Positions 36,846-45,496 of a stretch of 64,000 nucleotides of DNA are shown piece after piece (the first letter of the stretch is position 1; each line of letters opens with the position of its first letter). This DNA comes from CANHVK01 sp046304235 (lineage in GTDB: Bacteria; Bacteroidota; Bacteroidia; Flavobacteriales_D; Crocinitomicaceae): NCBI GenBank assembly GCA_046304235.1, contig JBKCEW010000004.1:62001-126000 (forward strand), in the 5' to 3' direction. The notes beneath the pieces were generated by a model. The model saw only the letters and a list, made by a program, of their open reading frames with translations. It made no database searches and was not told the DNA's origin. Both the position numbers and the translations under genes were made by a program.

Positions 36846-38357
36846 TTAACCTAATTTCCCTAATCCAATTTCCATACGTGCTACAACCTCTTCTTTTCCT
36901 AGGAAAGCAGCGATTTCGAACATACTTGGTCCCATTCCTGCACCTGTGATTAATAAACGGAACAGCGGTAAAACTGCACCAATTCCTAATCCTTTATCAG
37001 CGATGAATGCTTTGAATTTTGCTTCGATTGTTTCGTGTGTAAATGGTTCAATTTCAGATAGAATTTGTTTCCATTCCGTCATTAATGCCGGTGCATTTTC
37101 GTTCCATTTTTTAGAAACTGTTTGTGCATCATATTCAGCAGGACGCGATAATAAATAACTTCCTTCTACCAAAATGTCTTCTGCAAACGTTGCTCTTTCC
37201 TTCATCAATCCGCAAATCGCAACCAACGTATTCATATCTACTTCTCCTTCGATTTTACCTGCTAACATTTCAGCAATGCGCTCGTTTGGAGTGTTTTTTA
37301 AATGTTGTTGTTGGAACCATTTTGTTTTTTCAGCATCGAATTTTGCTCCTGCTTTTCCTACTCTATCTAGGGTAAATGCTTCTTCTAATTCTTGTAATGA
37401 AAATAACTCTTGGTTTGTACCTGGGTTCCACCCTAAAAACGCTAACATATTGATAAACGCTTCTGGTAAATATCCTTTTTCTCTGTATCCAGAGTATAAT
37501 TCTCCTTCTGCTGTAGTCCAATTTGTTGGGAAAACAGGAAATCCTAAACGGTCTCCATCTCGTTTCGATAATTTTCCGTTTCCATCCGGACGTAACAATA
37601 ACGGTAAGTGAGCAAATTGTGGACAATCCCATCCAAATGCTTCATACAACAACACGTGTAACGGAGCAGATGGTAACCATTCTTCCCCACGAATTACGTG
37701 ACTGATTTCCATCGTGTGGTCGTCAACAATGTTTGCTAAATGGTACGTTGGCATACCATCACTTTTGAACAACACCTTGTCATCCAAATTGTTAGTATTT
37801 ACCACAACCCAACCACGGATAATATCTTCAAAACGCACGTCTTGGTTACGAGGCATTTTCATACGGATTACATATTGTTCTCCTGATGCAATTCTTCTTT
37901 CTACTTCGTCAGCCGGTAAGGTCAACGAGTTTTTCAACGAGGTACGTGTAACGCTGTTGTATTGCCAATTTGGCATACCCATTTCTTTTGCCTGTTCACG
38001 CACTTTTTCTAATTCTTCTGGTGTATCAAACGCATAGTATGCTTTGTCATTATCCACTAATTGTTCCGCATACGGACGGTACATTTCCTTACGTTCAGAT
38101 TGAACATATGGACCGTAATTTCCACCGATACCTGGACCTTCTGTTGGCATAATTCCACACCATTTCAACGCATCCATAATGTAGTCCTGTGCACCTTCTA
38201 CAAAACGAGTTTGGTCAGTATCTTCGATACGAATGATGAATGTACCATTGTTCTTTTTCGCAAACAAATAGTTGTATAATGCGGTACGAACACCTCCCAT
38301 ATGTAATGGACCTGTTGGTGAAGGGGCAAACCTTACGCGAACTGCTTTTTCAGACAT
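36846..38357 (-). CDS. gltX: Glutamate-tRNA ligase
   Basis: A 503-residue class-I aminoacyl-tRNA synthetase that charges tRNA-Glu. The HIGH-type motif is FAPSPTGPLHMGG (H19-G22) and the KMSKS-type motif is GNGKLSKRDGDR. GEEWLPSAPLH and FAHLPLLLRPDGNG are further family blocks. The ATG at 38357 gives the standard N-terminus (MSEKAVRVRFAPSPTG). A TATCTTTG -7 box on the minus strand lies 19 bp upstream. The product also feeds the C5 tetrapyrrole pathway that uses HemL. Confidence 0.95.
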   Translation of the reverse strand: MSEKAVRVRFAPSPTGPLHMGGVRTALYNYLFAKKNNGTFIIRIEDTDQTRFVEGAQDYIMDALKWCGIMPTEGPGIGGNYGPYVQSERKEMYRPYAEQLVDNDKAYYAFDTPEELEKVREQAKEMGMPNWQYNSVTRTSLKNSLTLPADEVERRIASGEQYVIRMKMPRNQDVRFEDIIRGWVVVNTNNLDDKVLFKSDGMPTYHLANIVDDHTMEISHVIRGEEWLPSAPLHVLLYEAFGWDCPQFAHLPLLLRPDGNGKLSKRDGDRLGFPVFPTNWTTAEGELYSGYREKGYLPEAFINMLAFLGWNPGTNQELFSLQELEEAFTLDRVGKAGAKFDAEKTKWFQQQHLKNTPNERIAEMLAGKIEGEVDMNTLVAICGLMKERATFAEDILVEGSYLLSRPAEYDAQTVSKKWNENAPALMTEWKQILSEIEPFTHETIEAKFKAFIADKGLGIGAVLPLFRLLITGAGMGPSMFEIAAFLGKEEVVARMEIGLGKLG

Positions 38358-38375
38358 AGTTGAATTCTTTTTTGG

Positions 38376-38383
38376 CAAAGATA
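38376..38383 (-). promoter_or_regulatory. -7 box of gltX
   Basis: Minus-strand TATCTTTG, a full TAnnTTTG match, 19 bp before the gltX ATG in the divergent gap with the DUF4175 gene. Confidence 0.5.
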
Positions 38384-38464
38384 ATAATATTGTTTATTAG
38401 TGATTTTTGATATCAACGATACTTTTATATAATTTAGTAGGTTATTGTGTTGAACAATGTGGCT

Positions 38465-41400
38465 ATGAGCAATTACGAACGTCTGTTGGAACAAATTGAT
38501 GCTTTTATACGCAAGTATTATAAAAATCAATTAATTAAAGGCGGAATTTTAGTATTAGGTTTCTTTGTTTTGTTATTCTTGGTAGTAACATTCTTGGAAT
38601 TTATTGGTCGTTTTGGTACGCCAGTTCGTGCCTTTTTGTTCTTTTCTTTTTTGGGTGTCAATTTATTTTTGCTCTACAAATACGTTTTTATTCCTGTTTC
38701 GAAATTATTTGCTTTTGGAAAACGCATTTCTCGCACGCAAGCATCATTGATTATTGGTGATTTTTTCCCAGAAATTGCAGATAGGTTATTGAACACTTTA
38801 CAATTAAACGATTCGCTTTCAGTAGAGGGGGCTAATTATGAATTAGTTCGTGCGAGTATTTCGCAACGTGCTACTTCGATTTCGGCCATCCCTTTTGTCA
38901 ATGGTATAGATTTACGCAAGAATGTAAAATACCTCAAATACTTTATTCCTGTTTTTTTGGTGTTTTTGATTGTGGTTACTTTTTTTCCAAATGTTATTAC
39001 TCAAGGAAGTCAGCGTGTAGTTAATTATCAAAAAGAATTTAAACCGGTTGCTCCGTTTGATTTTACGATTTCGGATTACAAAGATTTTGTGGTAGAAGGA
39101 GAAGATGTTCACATAGAAGTTCGTACTCCTGGTTCGGTTATTCCTGATAAAGTGTATTTGGTGAGTTCGATGGGGAAATTTTTGATGCAACGTAGTTCGA
39201 AAACGCTTCATTCGTATGTTCTACCAAGTGTTTCTCAATCGGTTGATTTTCATTTTGAAGCGAATGGTTTTTCAAGTAATGCTTATGCTATTCGATTGAT
39301 TCCAAAATCGGCGATAGGGGTATTTGACGCACATTTACATTTTCCGACTTACTTGGGTAAAAAAGACCAAATCATTCAAAATGCGGGTGATTTAGAAATC
39401 CCAGAGGGAACAAAAATTACGTGGAAAGTACGTTCTAAAAACAGTGCTACGGTTGCCTTTGATTGGGGTGTTGGTAGCAGATTTACTTCTGCAGAGGAAA
39501 GTTTTGATTACACTAAAACCCTTTCTGCATCTACTCGTTTGAAAGTATTGCTAAAGAATAAGTTTATCGACAAAACCGATACACTTAAATACACTTTACA
39601 AGTGGTTAAAGATGCGTTTCCTACTATTCAAGTCCAACAAAACACAGATAGTTTAAGCACTTCTATTAAATATTTCACTGGTTCGATTGAAGACGATTAT
39701 GGTTTGAAACAATTGCATTTTGTGTATGTTATTCATTCGCAAGGAAAAAAGCCGAAAACATTTCGTAAATCTGTGATGCAACCTGCTGGAACTGAAATGC
39801 GTTTTGGCTATGCTTTTGATTTCCGTGCGGAAGAACTTTCCTTGAATGATAAAATTGAATACTACTTCGAAGTTTCTGATAATGATGGTGTAAATGGTTC
39901 TAAATCTTCTAAATCTGATTTTTATACCTATAAATTACCTTCTTTGGAAGCCTTAAATGAGCAACGTGACGAGCAACAAACAGCGGTAAGGGAGAACTTA
40001 AATGATATAATGAATAAAGCGCAACGTTTCCAACAACACGTGGAAAAGTTGAAGAAAGATGTATTGAATGACCAAACTCCTGAATGGAACAAACTCAATC
40101 AAATTGAACAGTTAAAACAAGAGCAAGAAAATATTCAGAATGAGTTAAATGCTATTCAAGAGCAAATTCAAGAAAGTACCTCACAAAAAAGTGAATTATC
40201 AGAATTAGACAAGCAATTACTTGAAAAACAAGAAATGATACAAGATTTATTAGACAAAGTGATGGATGATGAAATGAAATCCTTGTTGAATAAATTGGAA
40301 GAATTGATGAAATCTGAAAATAAAGAACAATTAGATAAAAAACTGAATCAATTGGATGCAAAATCGGAAGATATGCAAAAGCAACTCGACCGTAGTATTG
40401 AAATGTTGAAACGTTTACAAGTCAATGAGAAAATTGATGCCATTGAAGACGAATTAAAACAATTATCCGAAGAACAAGATAAATTGAAAGAAAATATTGA
40501 AAAAGACGCCATTTCACAAGATAAAGCAGGTAAAAAACAAGAAGAAATCGATAAAAAGTTTGATGAGTTAAAAGAGGATTTAAAAGAATTAGAGAAATTA
40601 AACAATTCGCTTTCTAATCCGATGGAATTAGGAAAACACGACGATAACGAAAAAACGATTTCTGAAGAACTTTCCAAAGCAAAAGAGAACATTGACAAGG
40701 GAAATGAGAAAAAAGCCACTAAAAACCAGCAAAAGGCTTCTCAAGAGATGAATAAAATGGCGAACGAGTTGAACAAACAACAAAACGCTTCAAATAAACA
40801 ACAAGCAGGAGAAGACGTTGAAACAGTTCGTGCCTTACTTGAAAATTTAATGTCTATTAGTTTTAACCAAGAAGATATTCTAACAGGATTTAATCAGATT
40901 CGTACCACAGACCCTTCTTTTCGTAAGTTCGGAAGGAGACAACGTGCTTTGATCGATGAAATTAAAATGGTGGAAGATAGTTTGAATGATTTAGCAAAAC
41001 GTCAACCTAAAATTGCTTCGTTTGTAGATAAAGAATTGCGTGAAATTCACAGCCATTTAGATTTAGCCCTTGAATCCATAGATGAACACCAAAAGAACGA
41101 TATAACTACGCATTTACAGTTTGTTTTAACAGGGGTAAATAATTTGGCTTTAATGCTTAATGAATCGCTACAACAAATGCAGTCTGAAATGAAAGGTCAA
41201 GGTCAGGGTGATGGTTCTTGTCCAAATCCTAAACCGGGTAAAAACGGTTCTGCTGGAAATATGGGTGATATGAAGCAGATGCTTAAAAAGCAATTAGAAG
41301 CATTTGAAAAAGGGAAGCAACCGGGTAACAAACCTGGACAAGGAGTTAAACCAGGGCAGGATGGTTCTCCAGGTTCTATGGGTCTAAATGGAAAAGAAAT

Positions 41401-41812
41401 TGCACAAATGGCTGCACAACAGGCCGCTTTACGTGCTAAACTAGAACAACTTCGTCGTGAAATGAATAAAGATGGTAAAGGTTCTGGTAATGCCTTAAAC
41501 CCTTTAATCAATGCATTAGACCAACAGGAAAAAGATTTAATCAATCGAAATAAAAAAGCAGACTTTGTAAAACGTCAAAAAGATATCATTACAAGGCTTT
41601 TAGAGAGTGAAGATGCGCTACGTGAACGAGGTTTTGATGAAAAAAGAGAATCTAAATCAGCAAAAGATTACAATAATGGTAACCTTCGTGCAATTAATCA
41701 GTATAATCAGCAAAAAGCGAAACAACTTGATGTATTGCATTTGCTGAATCCTTCGTACAGAAAGTACTATAAAGACAAAGTAAATCAATATTTTAACGAG
41801 TTTCAATACTAG
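38465..41812 (+). CDS. DUF4175 family membrane protein with long coiled coil
   Basis: About 1115 residues. Two N-terminal helices (about 25-47 and 55-76) and a third near 160-180 anchor a periplasmic beta-rich part (about 190-500). A very long K/E/Q-rich coiled coil follows (about 510-800). After it comes a G/P/K-rich low-complexity segment (GQGQGDGSCPNPKPGKNG) and a helical C-terminus. This matches the DUF4175 family of Bacteroidota. The function is unknown, and an envelope or structural role is inferred. I use the ATG at 38465 over an upstream GTG. It leads a cluster with the anti-sigma-like ATPase, ybeY and mnmG. Confidence 0.85.
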   Translation: MSNYERLLEQIDAFIRKYYKNQLIKGGILVLGFFVLLFLVVTFLEFIGRFGTPVRAFLFFSFLGVNLFLLYKYVFIPVSKLFAFGKRISRTQASLIIGDFFPEIADRLLNTLQLNDSLSVEGANYELVRASISQRATSISAIPFVNGIDLRKNVKYLKYFIPVFLVFLIVVTFFPNVITQGSQRVVNYQKEFKPVAPFDFTISDYKDFVVEGEDVHIEVRTPGSVIPDKVYLVSSMGKFLMQRSSKTLHSYVLPSVSQSVDFHFEANGFSSNAYAIRLIPKSAIGVFDAHLHFPTYLGKKDQIIQNAGDLEIPEGTKITWKVRSKNSATVAFDWGVGSRFTSAEESFDYTKTLSASTRLKVLLKNKFIDKTDTLKYTLQVVKDAFPTIQVQQNTDSLSTSIKYFTGSIEDDYGLKQLHFVYVIHSQGKKPKTFRKSVMQPAGTEMRFGYAFDFRAEELSLNDKIEYYFEVSDNDGVNGSKSSKSDFYTYKLPSLEALNEQRDEQQTAVRENLNDIMNKAQRFQQHVEKLKKDVLNDQTPEWNKLNQIEQLKQEQENIQNELNAIQEQIQESTSQKSELSELDKQLLEKQEMIQDLLDKVMDDEMKSLLNKLEELMKSENKEQLDKKLNQLDAKSEDMQKQLDRSIEMLKRLQVNEKIDAIEDELKQLSEEQDKLKENIEKDAISQDKAGKKQEEIDKKFDELKEDLKELEKLNNSLSNPMELGKHDDNEKTISEELSKAKENIDKGNEKKATKNQQKASQEMNKMANELNKQQNASNKQQAGEDVETVRALLENLMSISFNQEDILTGFNQIRTTDPSFRKFGRRQRALIDEIKMVEDSLNDLAKRQPKIASFVDKELREIHSHLDLALESIDEHQKNDITTHLQFVLTGVNNLALMLNESLQQMQSEMKGQGQGDGSCPNPKPGKNGSAGNMGDMKQMLKKQLEAFEKGKQPGNKPGQGVKPGQDGSPGSMGLNGKEIAQMAAQQAALRAKLEQLRREMNKDGKGSGNALNPLINALDQQEKDLINRNKKADFVKRQKDIITRLLESEDALRERGFDEKRESKSAKDYNNGNLRAINQYNQQKAKQLDVLHLLNPSYRKYYKDKVNQYFNEFQY

Positions 41813-41836
41813 TTGAATTACGTTAATTTTTTTGTA

Positions 41837-42259
41837 ATGAGTGTTGATGTTACTGTGATTGATAAACTTTCAATAAATTCAGATTTATCTCAATTATCGT
41901 TGGTAGAGGTTTTGATTGACAAAACTTGTGCTTCCTTAAGTATTGATGAAGATATGTATGGCAATGTGTTGATTGCAGTTACAGAAGCAGTTAACAACGC
42001 TATCATTCACGGAAATAAGTTTTCTACGGATTTGCCTGTTTCTGTTGATGTATTAGATACAGATGAAACTTTTGCTTTTAGAATTACAGATGCTGGTTCT
42101 GGTTTTGATTTTACAAATTTGCCTGATCCTACTGCTCCTGAAAATTTAGAAAAAGAAAATGGTCGTGGTATCTTTTTAATTCGCAATCTTTCAGATAATC
42201 TTGAGTTTTCTGAAAATGGTAAAGTAGCAACTATCTTTTTTAATAAATCAAATGCTTGA
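41837..42259 (+). CDS. RsbW/SpoIIAB-like ATP-binding protein (HATPase_c_2)
   Basis: A 140-residue GHKL ATPase with the N-box ITEAVNNAIIHGN-type sequence (VTEAVNNAIIHGN), the G1 box ITDAGSGFDF and the G2 box ENGRGIFLIRN. Family members are anti-sigma factors or serine kinases that phosphorylate an anti-sigma antagonist. No antagonist or sigma gene is adjacent. The ATG at 41837 is chosen over a TTG immediately after the previous stop. Its 3' end overlaps ybeY by 8 bp, implying coupled translation. Confidence 0.85.
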   Translation: MSVDVTVIDKLSINSDLSQLSLVEVLIDKTCASLSIDEDMYGNVLIAVTEAVNNAIIHGNKFSTDLPVSVDVLDTDETFAFRITDAGSGFDFTNLPDPTAPENLEKENGRGIFLIRNLSDNLEFSENGKVATIFFNKSNA

Positions 42260-42671
42260 TATCAATTACGAAGACGTTGATGATTTATCATTAAACGATA
42301 TTGATTTAACAAATTGGATATCAAAAGTTTGTGTTGATGAAAATTACAATTTAGGCGATATTTCTCTTATTTTTTGTTCTGATGAATATCTTCTTGATAT
42401 GAACAGAACGCATTTAGATCACGATTACTATACAGACATAATTACCTTTGATTATACTGATAATCAAATTGTTTCGGGTGATTTATTTATTTCAATCGAT
42501 CGTGTACGTGACAATGCTAGTGATTTCAATGTTTCTTTTGATCACGAGTTGCATCGTGTTATAATACACGGTGTACTTCATCTCTGCGGTTATAAAGATA
42601 AATCTGATGATGAAGAAAAATTAATGCGTACTAAAGAAAATAATGCTTTGTCACTGATAAGTTTCACGTGA
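42252..42671 (+). CDS. ybeY: Endoribonuclease YbeY (16S rRNA maturation)
   Basis: A 139-residue UPF0054 metal-dependent RNase involved in 16S rRNA 3'-end processing and ribosome quality control. The zinc motif reads H106-GVL-H110-LCGYKD. The third classical ligand, the histidine of HGxLHLxGYDH, is D116 here, a variant I recall in Flavobacteriia. The last codons and stop (TTC ACG TGA) lie inside a parS site at 42660-42675. It overlaps the upstream ATPase gene by 8 bp. Confidence 0.92.
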   Translation: MLDINYEDVDDLSLNDIDLTNWISKVCVDENYNLGDISLIFCSDEYLLDMNRTHLDHDYYTDIITFDYTDNQIVSGDLFISIDRVRDNASDFNVSFDHELHRVIIHGVLHLCGYKDKSDDEEKLMRTKENNALSLISFT

Positions 42672-42675
42672 AACA
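42660..42675. promoter_or_regulatory. parS site 1
   Basis: AGTTTCACGTGAAACA matches the widely conserved ParB-binding site TGTTTCACGTGAAACA at 15 of 16 positions. It covers the ybeY stop codon. ParB/Spo0J nucleates here to load condensin and segregate the origin region. Confidence 0.9.
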
Positions 42676-42700
42676 TTATCTAGTTACTTCTCCTTCTTCA

Positions 42701-42708
42701 TACCTTTG
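42701..42708 (+). promoter_or_regulatory. -7 box of mnmG overlapping parS site 2
   Basis: TACCTTTG fits TAnnTTTG; its last two bases are the first two of the parS palindrome, so the predicted transcript start lies within parS. No obvious -33 element. Confidence 0.5.
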
Positions 42709-42722
42709 TTTCACGTGAAACA
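42707..42722. promoter_or_regulatory. parS site 2 (perfect palindrome)
   Basis: TGTTTCACGTGAAACA, an exact 16-bp match to the bacterial parS consensus, 47 bp after site 1 and 12 bp before the mnmG start. Confidence 0.95.
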
Positions 42723-42733
42723 TTTTATTCGTT

Positions 42734-44608
42734 ATGCTTAAAAAGTACGATGTTATTGTTGTTGGTGGTGGACACGCAGGTTGTGAAGCCGCGAATGCTG
42801 CTGCTAAATTGGGTAGTTCTGTTTTGTTGGTCACAATGAATATGAATACCATTGCTCAAATGAGTTGTAATCCTGCTATGGGAGGGGTTGCTAAAGGACA
42901 AATTGTTCGTGAAATTGATGCTCTTGGTGGTGGCAGTGGTATTGTTAGTGACAAGAGTGCTATTCAATTTCGTATGTTGAATATGTCTAAAGGTCCTGCA
43001 ATGTGGTCGCCACGTACTCAGAATGACCGTATGCTCTTTGCTGAAGAATGGCGATTGCTTTTGGAGAGTAATCCAAATGTTGATTTTTGGCAGGATATGT
43101 GTAATGGTCTTATTGTTGAAGACAATAAAGCGAAGGGGATAAAAACTTCTATCGGAGTTGATATTTATGCGGATGCTATTATTCTTACAAATGGGACCTT
43201 TTTAAATGGTTTAATTCATATTGGTGAAAAACAATTCGGTGGTGGTCGTGCTGCAGAACGTCAAGCAACTGGTATCACTGAAGATTTAGTTGCATTAGGT
43301 TTTGAGGCAGGAAGAATGAAAACTGGTACTCCTCCTCGCTTGGATGGTCGCTCATTAGATTATTCAAAGTTTGAGTTACAAGATGGTGATGTTAATCCAT
43401 CAAAGTTTAGTTATTCAAATGCTACTAAACCTTTAGCACATCAACACGCTTGTCATATTGCCTATACAAATACTGAAACTCACGAAATGTTGCGTACAGG
43501 ATTTGACCGTTCTCCAATGTTTAATGGTGCTATTAAAAGCACTGGACCACGTTATTGTCCAAGTATTGAGGATAAGATTAATCGTTTTGCTGAAAGAGAT
43601 AGACATCAATTATTTATTGAACCAGAAGGTTGGAAAACAGTTGAGATTTATTTGAATGGTTTTAGTACTTCTTTACCTGAAGAGGTTCAGTTGGCTGCTA
43701 TGAAAACTATTCCTGGTTTTGAAAATGTAAAAATGTTTAGACCAGGTTATGCAATTGAATATGATTATTTCCCGCCAACACAGTTAAAACACACGCTTGA
43801 AACTAAATTAGTAGAGAATCTTTATTTCGCTGGACAAATTAATGGTACTACTGGGTATGAAGAAGCAGCGTGTCAAGGTTTGATGGCTGGAATTAATGCA
43901 CACAGAAAGATAAAAGAACAAGATCCATTTATATTAAGTCGTTCAGAAGCCTACATTGGTGTTTTAATTGATGATTTAATAACTAAAGGTACGAAAGAAC
44001 CGTATCGTATGTTTACGAGTCGTGCTGAATACCGTATTTTACTTCGTCAAGACAATGCTGATTTACGTCTAACACCATTGGCTTATGAAATCGGTATGGC
44101 AGATGATGAAATGATGCGATTAGTTGAAAAGAAGAATCAAGGTGTTTTCTCTTTTAAAAAATACCTTTCTGAAACGGGTGTAAAACCTTTTAATGCTAAT
44201 CCTATTCTTGAATCTGTTGGAAGTTCTCCAATACCGCAACAGGTAAAATTCACGTCTATTATAACTCGTCCTAATGTAAATATGGAACATTTAGTTCAAA
44301 TGGATGAAGTTCTTGCTGATAAGGTTTCTGTTTATAATTTAGAACATTCAGATATTGTTCAACAAACAGAAATTCAATTAAAATATGAAGGTTATATTCA
44401 TCGTGAAGAAGAGATGGCTTTAAAGATGCATCGTTTAGATGAATTGAAAATTCCAGATGATATGGATTATTCTCATTTGAAGAGTATTTCCTTAGAAGCA
44501 AGAGAAAAATTAAATGCTATTAGGCCTATTACTATTGGTCACGCTTCTCGCATTAGTGGTATATCTCCAAGTGATATATCTGTTTTATTAATTTATTTAG
44601 GAAGATAG
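42734..44608 (+). CDS. mnmG: tRNA uridine-5-carboxymethylaminomethyl modification enzyme MnmG (GidA)
   Basis: A 624-residue FAD enzyme that, with MnmE, modifies the wobble uridine of several tRNAs. Hallmarks are [21 protein letters not shown] (FAD), [23 protein letters not shown], and the C-terminal MYTSRAEYR-type segment [18 protein letters not shown]. Family-typical length. gidA is a classical origin-proximal gene in many bacteria. Here it is bracketed by parS sites: site 2 just before its start and site 3 over its stop. Confidence 0.96.
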   Translation: MLKKYDVIVVGGGHAGCEAANAAAKLGSSVLLVTMNMNTIAQMSCNPAMGGVAKGQIVREIDALGGGSGIVSDKSAIQFRMLNMSKGPAMWSPRTQNDRMLFAEEWRLLLESNPNVDFWQDMCNGLIVEDNKAKGIKTSIGVDIYADAIILTNGTFLNGLIHIGEKQFGGGRAAERQATGITEDLVALGFEAGRMKTGTPPRLDGRSLDYSKFELQDGDVNPSKFSYSNATKPLAHQHACHIAYTNTETHEMLRTGFDRSPMFNGAIKSTGPRYCPSIEDKINRFAERDRHQLFIEPEGWKTVEIYLNGFSTSLPEEVQLAAMKTIPGFENVKMFRPGYAIEYDYFPPTQLKHTLETKLVENLYFAGQINGTTGYEEAACQGLMAGINAHRKIKEQDPFILSRSEAYIGVLIDDLITKGTKEPYRMFTSRAEYRILLRQDNADLRLTPLAYEIGMADDEMMRLVEKKNQGVFSFKKYLSETGVKPFNANPILESVGSSPIPQQVKFTSIITRPNVNMEHLVQMDEVLADKVSVYNLEHSDIVQQTEIQLKYEGYIHREEEMALKMHRLDELKIPDDMDYSHLKSISLEAREKLNAIRPITIGHASRISGISPSDISVLLIYLGR

Positions 44609-44622
44609 TTTCACGTGGAACA
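44607..44622. promoter_or_regulatory. parS site 3
   Basis: AGTTTCACGTGGAACA, two differences from the perfect palindrome and within the usual parS variation (GTTtCACGTGgAAC). It covers the end of the mnmG stop and the GTG start of the methyltransferase gene. Confidence 0.85.
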
Positions 44623-45496
44623 TTTAAATCATATTACACATTGTCCTGTATGTAACCATACAGAAACAGCACATCATCTAACCTTAAAAGATTGGATGAT
44701 TACTAAAGAAGAGTTTACGATTGTTAAGTGTACAAATTGTGATTTTCATTTCACGAATCCAATTCCAAAAGAAGAGGTGATTGGAAATTACTATAAAAGT
44801 GATGAGTATATTTCACATTCTTCTTCTAAAAAAGGCTTGATTAATTCAGTATATAATATTGTTCGTAACTACACCTTGATTAAGAAGGTTGCCTTATTGC
44901 GCAAGTATACAAAAGGAAAAGAGTTATTAGAAATTGGTTCTGGAACGGGACATTTTTTGAATACTGCTAAACTAAATGGATATAATGTAGAAGGTTTCGA
45001 ACCTGATAATGATGCGCGTTTGTTTGCTAAAAATAATTTTTCAATCTCTTTGCGCCCTTTGGAAGAATTAGCATCTGTTGAAACTGGATCTAAAGATTTA
45101 GTTGCTATGTGGCACGTGATGGAACACGTTTATCATCTACAAAGAGATGTACCAGAAATTGTTCGTTCGTTAAAATCAGGCGGTGTTTTTATTATTGCAG
45201 TACCTAATATGAATTCGTGGGATGCGCAACATTACAAAGAATATTGGGCGGCCTATGATGTGCCTCGTCACCTTTACCACTTTCAAGAAAATACAATTAA
45301 AAAATTAATTGAAACGTTTGGTTTAGTTCATAGTGATACCTTGCCTATGAAGTTTGATTCGTATTACGTTAGTATGCTTTCAGAGAAATACAAAGGGGGA
45401 TCAATGTTTAAAGGAATTCTAAATGGATTTATTTCGAATGCTAAATCAATGAAAGGCGGGTATAGTTCCCAGATTTATGTGTTTGTGAAAAAATAG
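44615..45496 (+). CDS. Class I SAM-dependent methyltransferase with N-terminal zinc-ribbon-like motif
   Basis: A 293-residue protein. The N-terminus has two Cys pairs (CPVC and CTNC about 30 residues apart), a likely zinc knuckle. The SAM-binding motif is LLEIGSGTGHFLNTA around residue 109, followed by an acidic strand end (EGFEPD) and MWHVMEHVYH. It resembles the methyltransferase type 11/12 group common in surface-sugar or small-molecule pathways. The substrate is unknown. Only GTG at 44615 can start this frame in a sensible place, because the mnmG stop is directly in frame upstream. That GTG lies inside parS site 3. Confidence 0.82.
   Translation: MEHLNHITHCPVCNHTETAHHLTLKDWMITKEEFTIVKCTNCDFHFTNPIPKEEVIGNYYKSDEYISHSSSKKGLINSVYNIVRNYTLIKKVALLRKYTKGKELLEIGSGTGHFLNTAKLNGYNVEGFEPDNDARLFAKNNFSISLRPLEELASVETGSKDLVAMWHVMEHVYHLQRDVPEIVRSLKSGGVFIIAVPNMNSWDAQHYKEYWAAYDVPRHLYHFQENTIKKLIETFGLVHSDTLPMKFDSYYVSMLSEKYKGGSMFKGILNGFISNAKSMKGGYSSQIYVFVKK

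Noticed and set aside
37174..37611. 145-codon open frame antisense to gltX
   Set aside because: gltX is unmistakable on the other strand with all motifs; the antisense frame has no family features.
40348..40719. 123-codon Ser/Phe-rich open frame antisense to the DUF4175 coiled coil
   Set aside because: Ser/Phe/Asn/Leu richness is the mirror of K/E/Q-rich coding sequence; a shadow frame.
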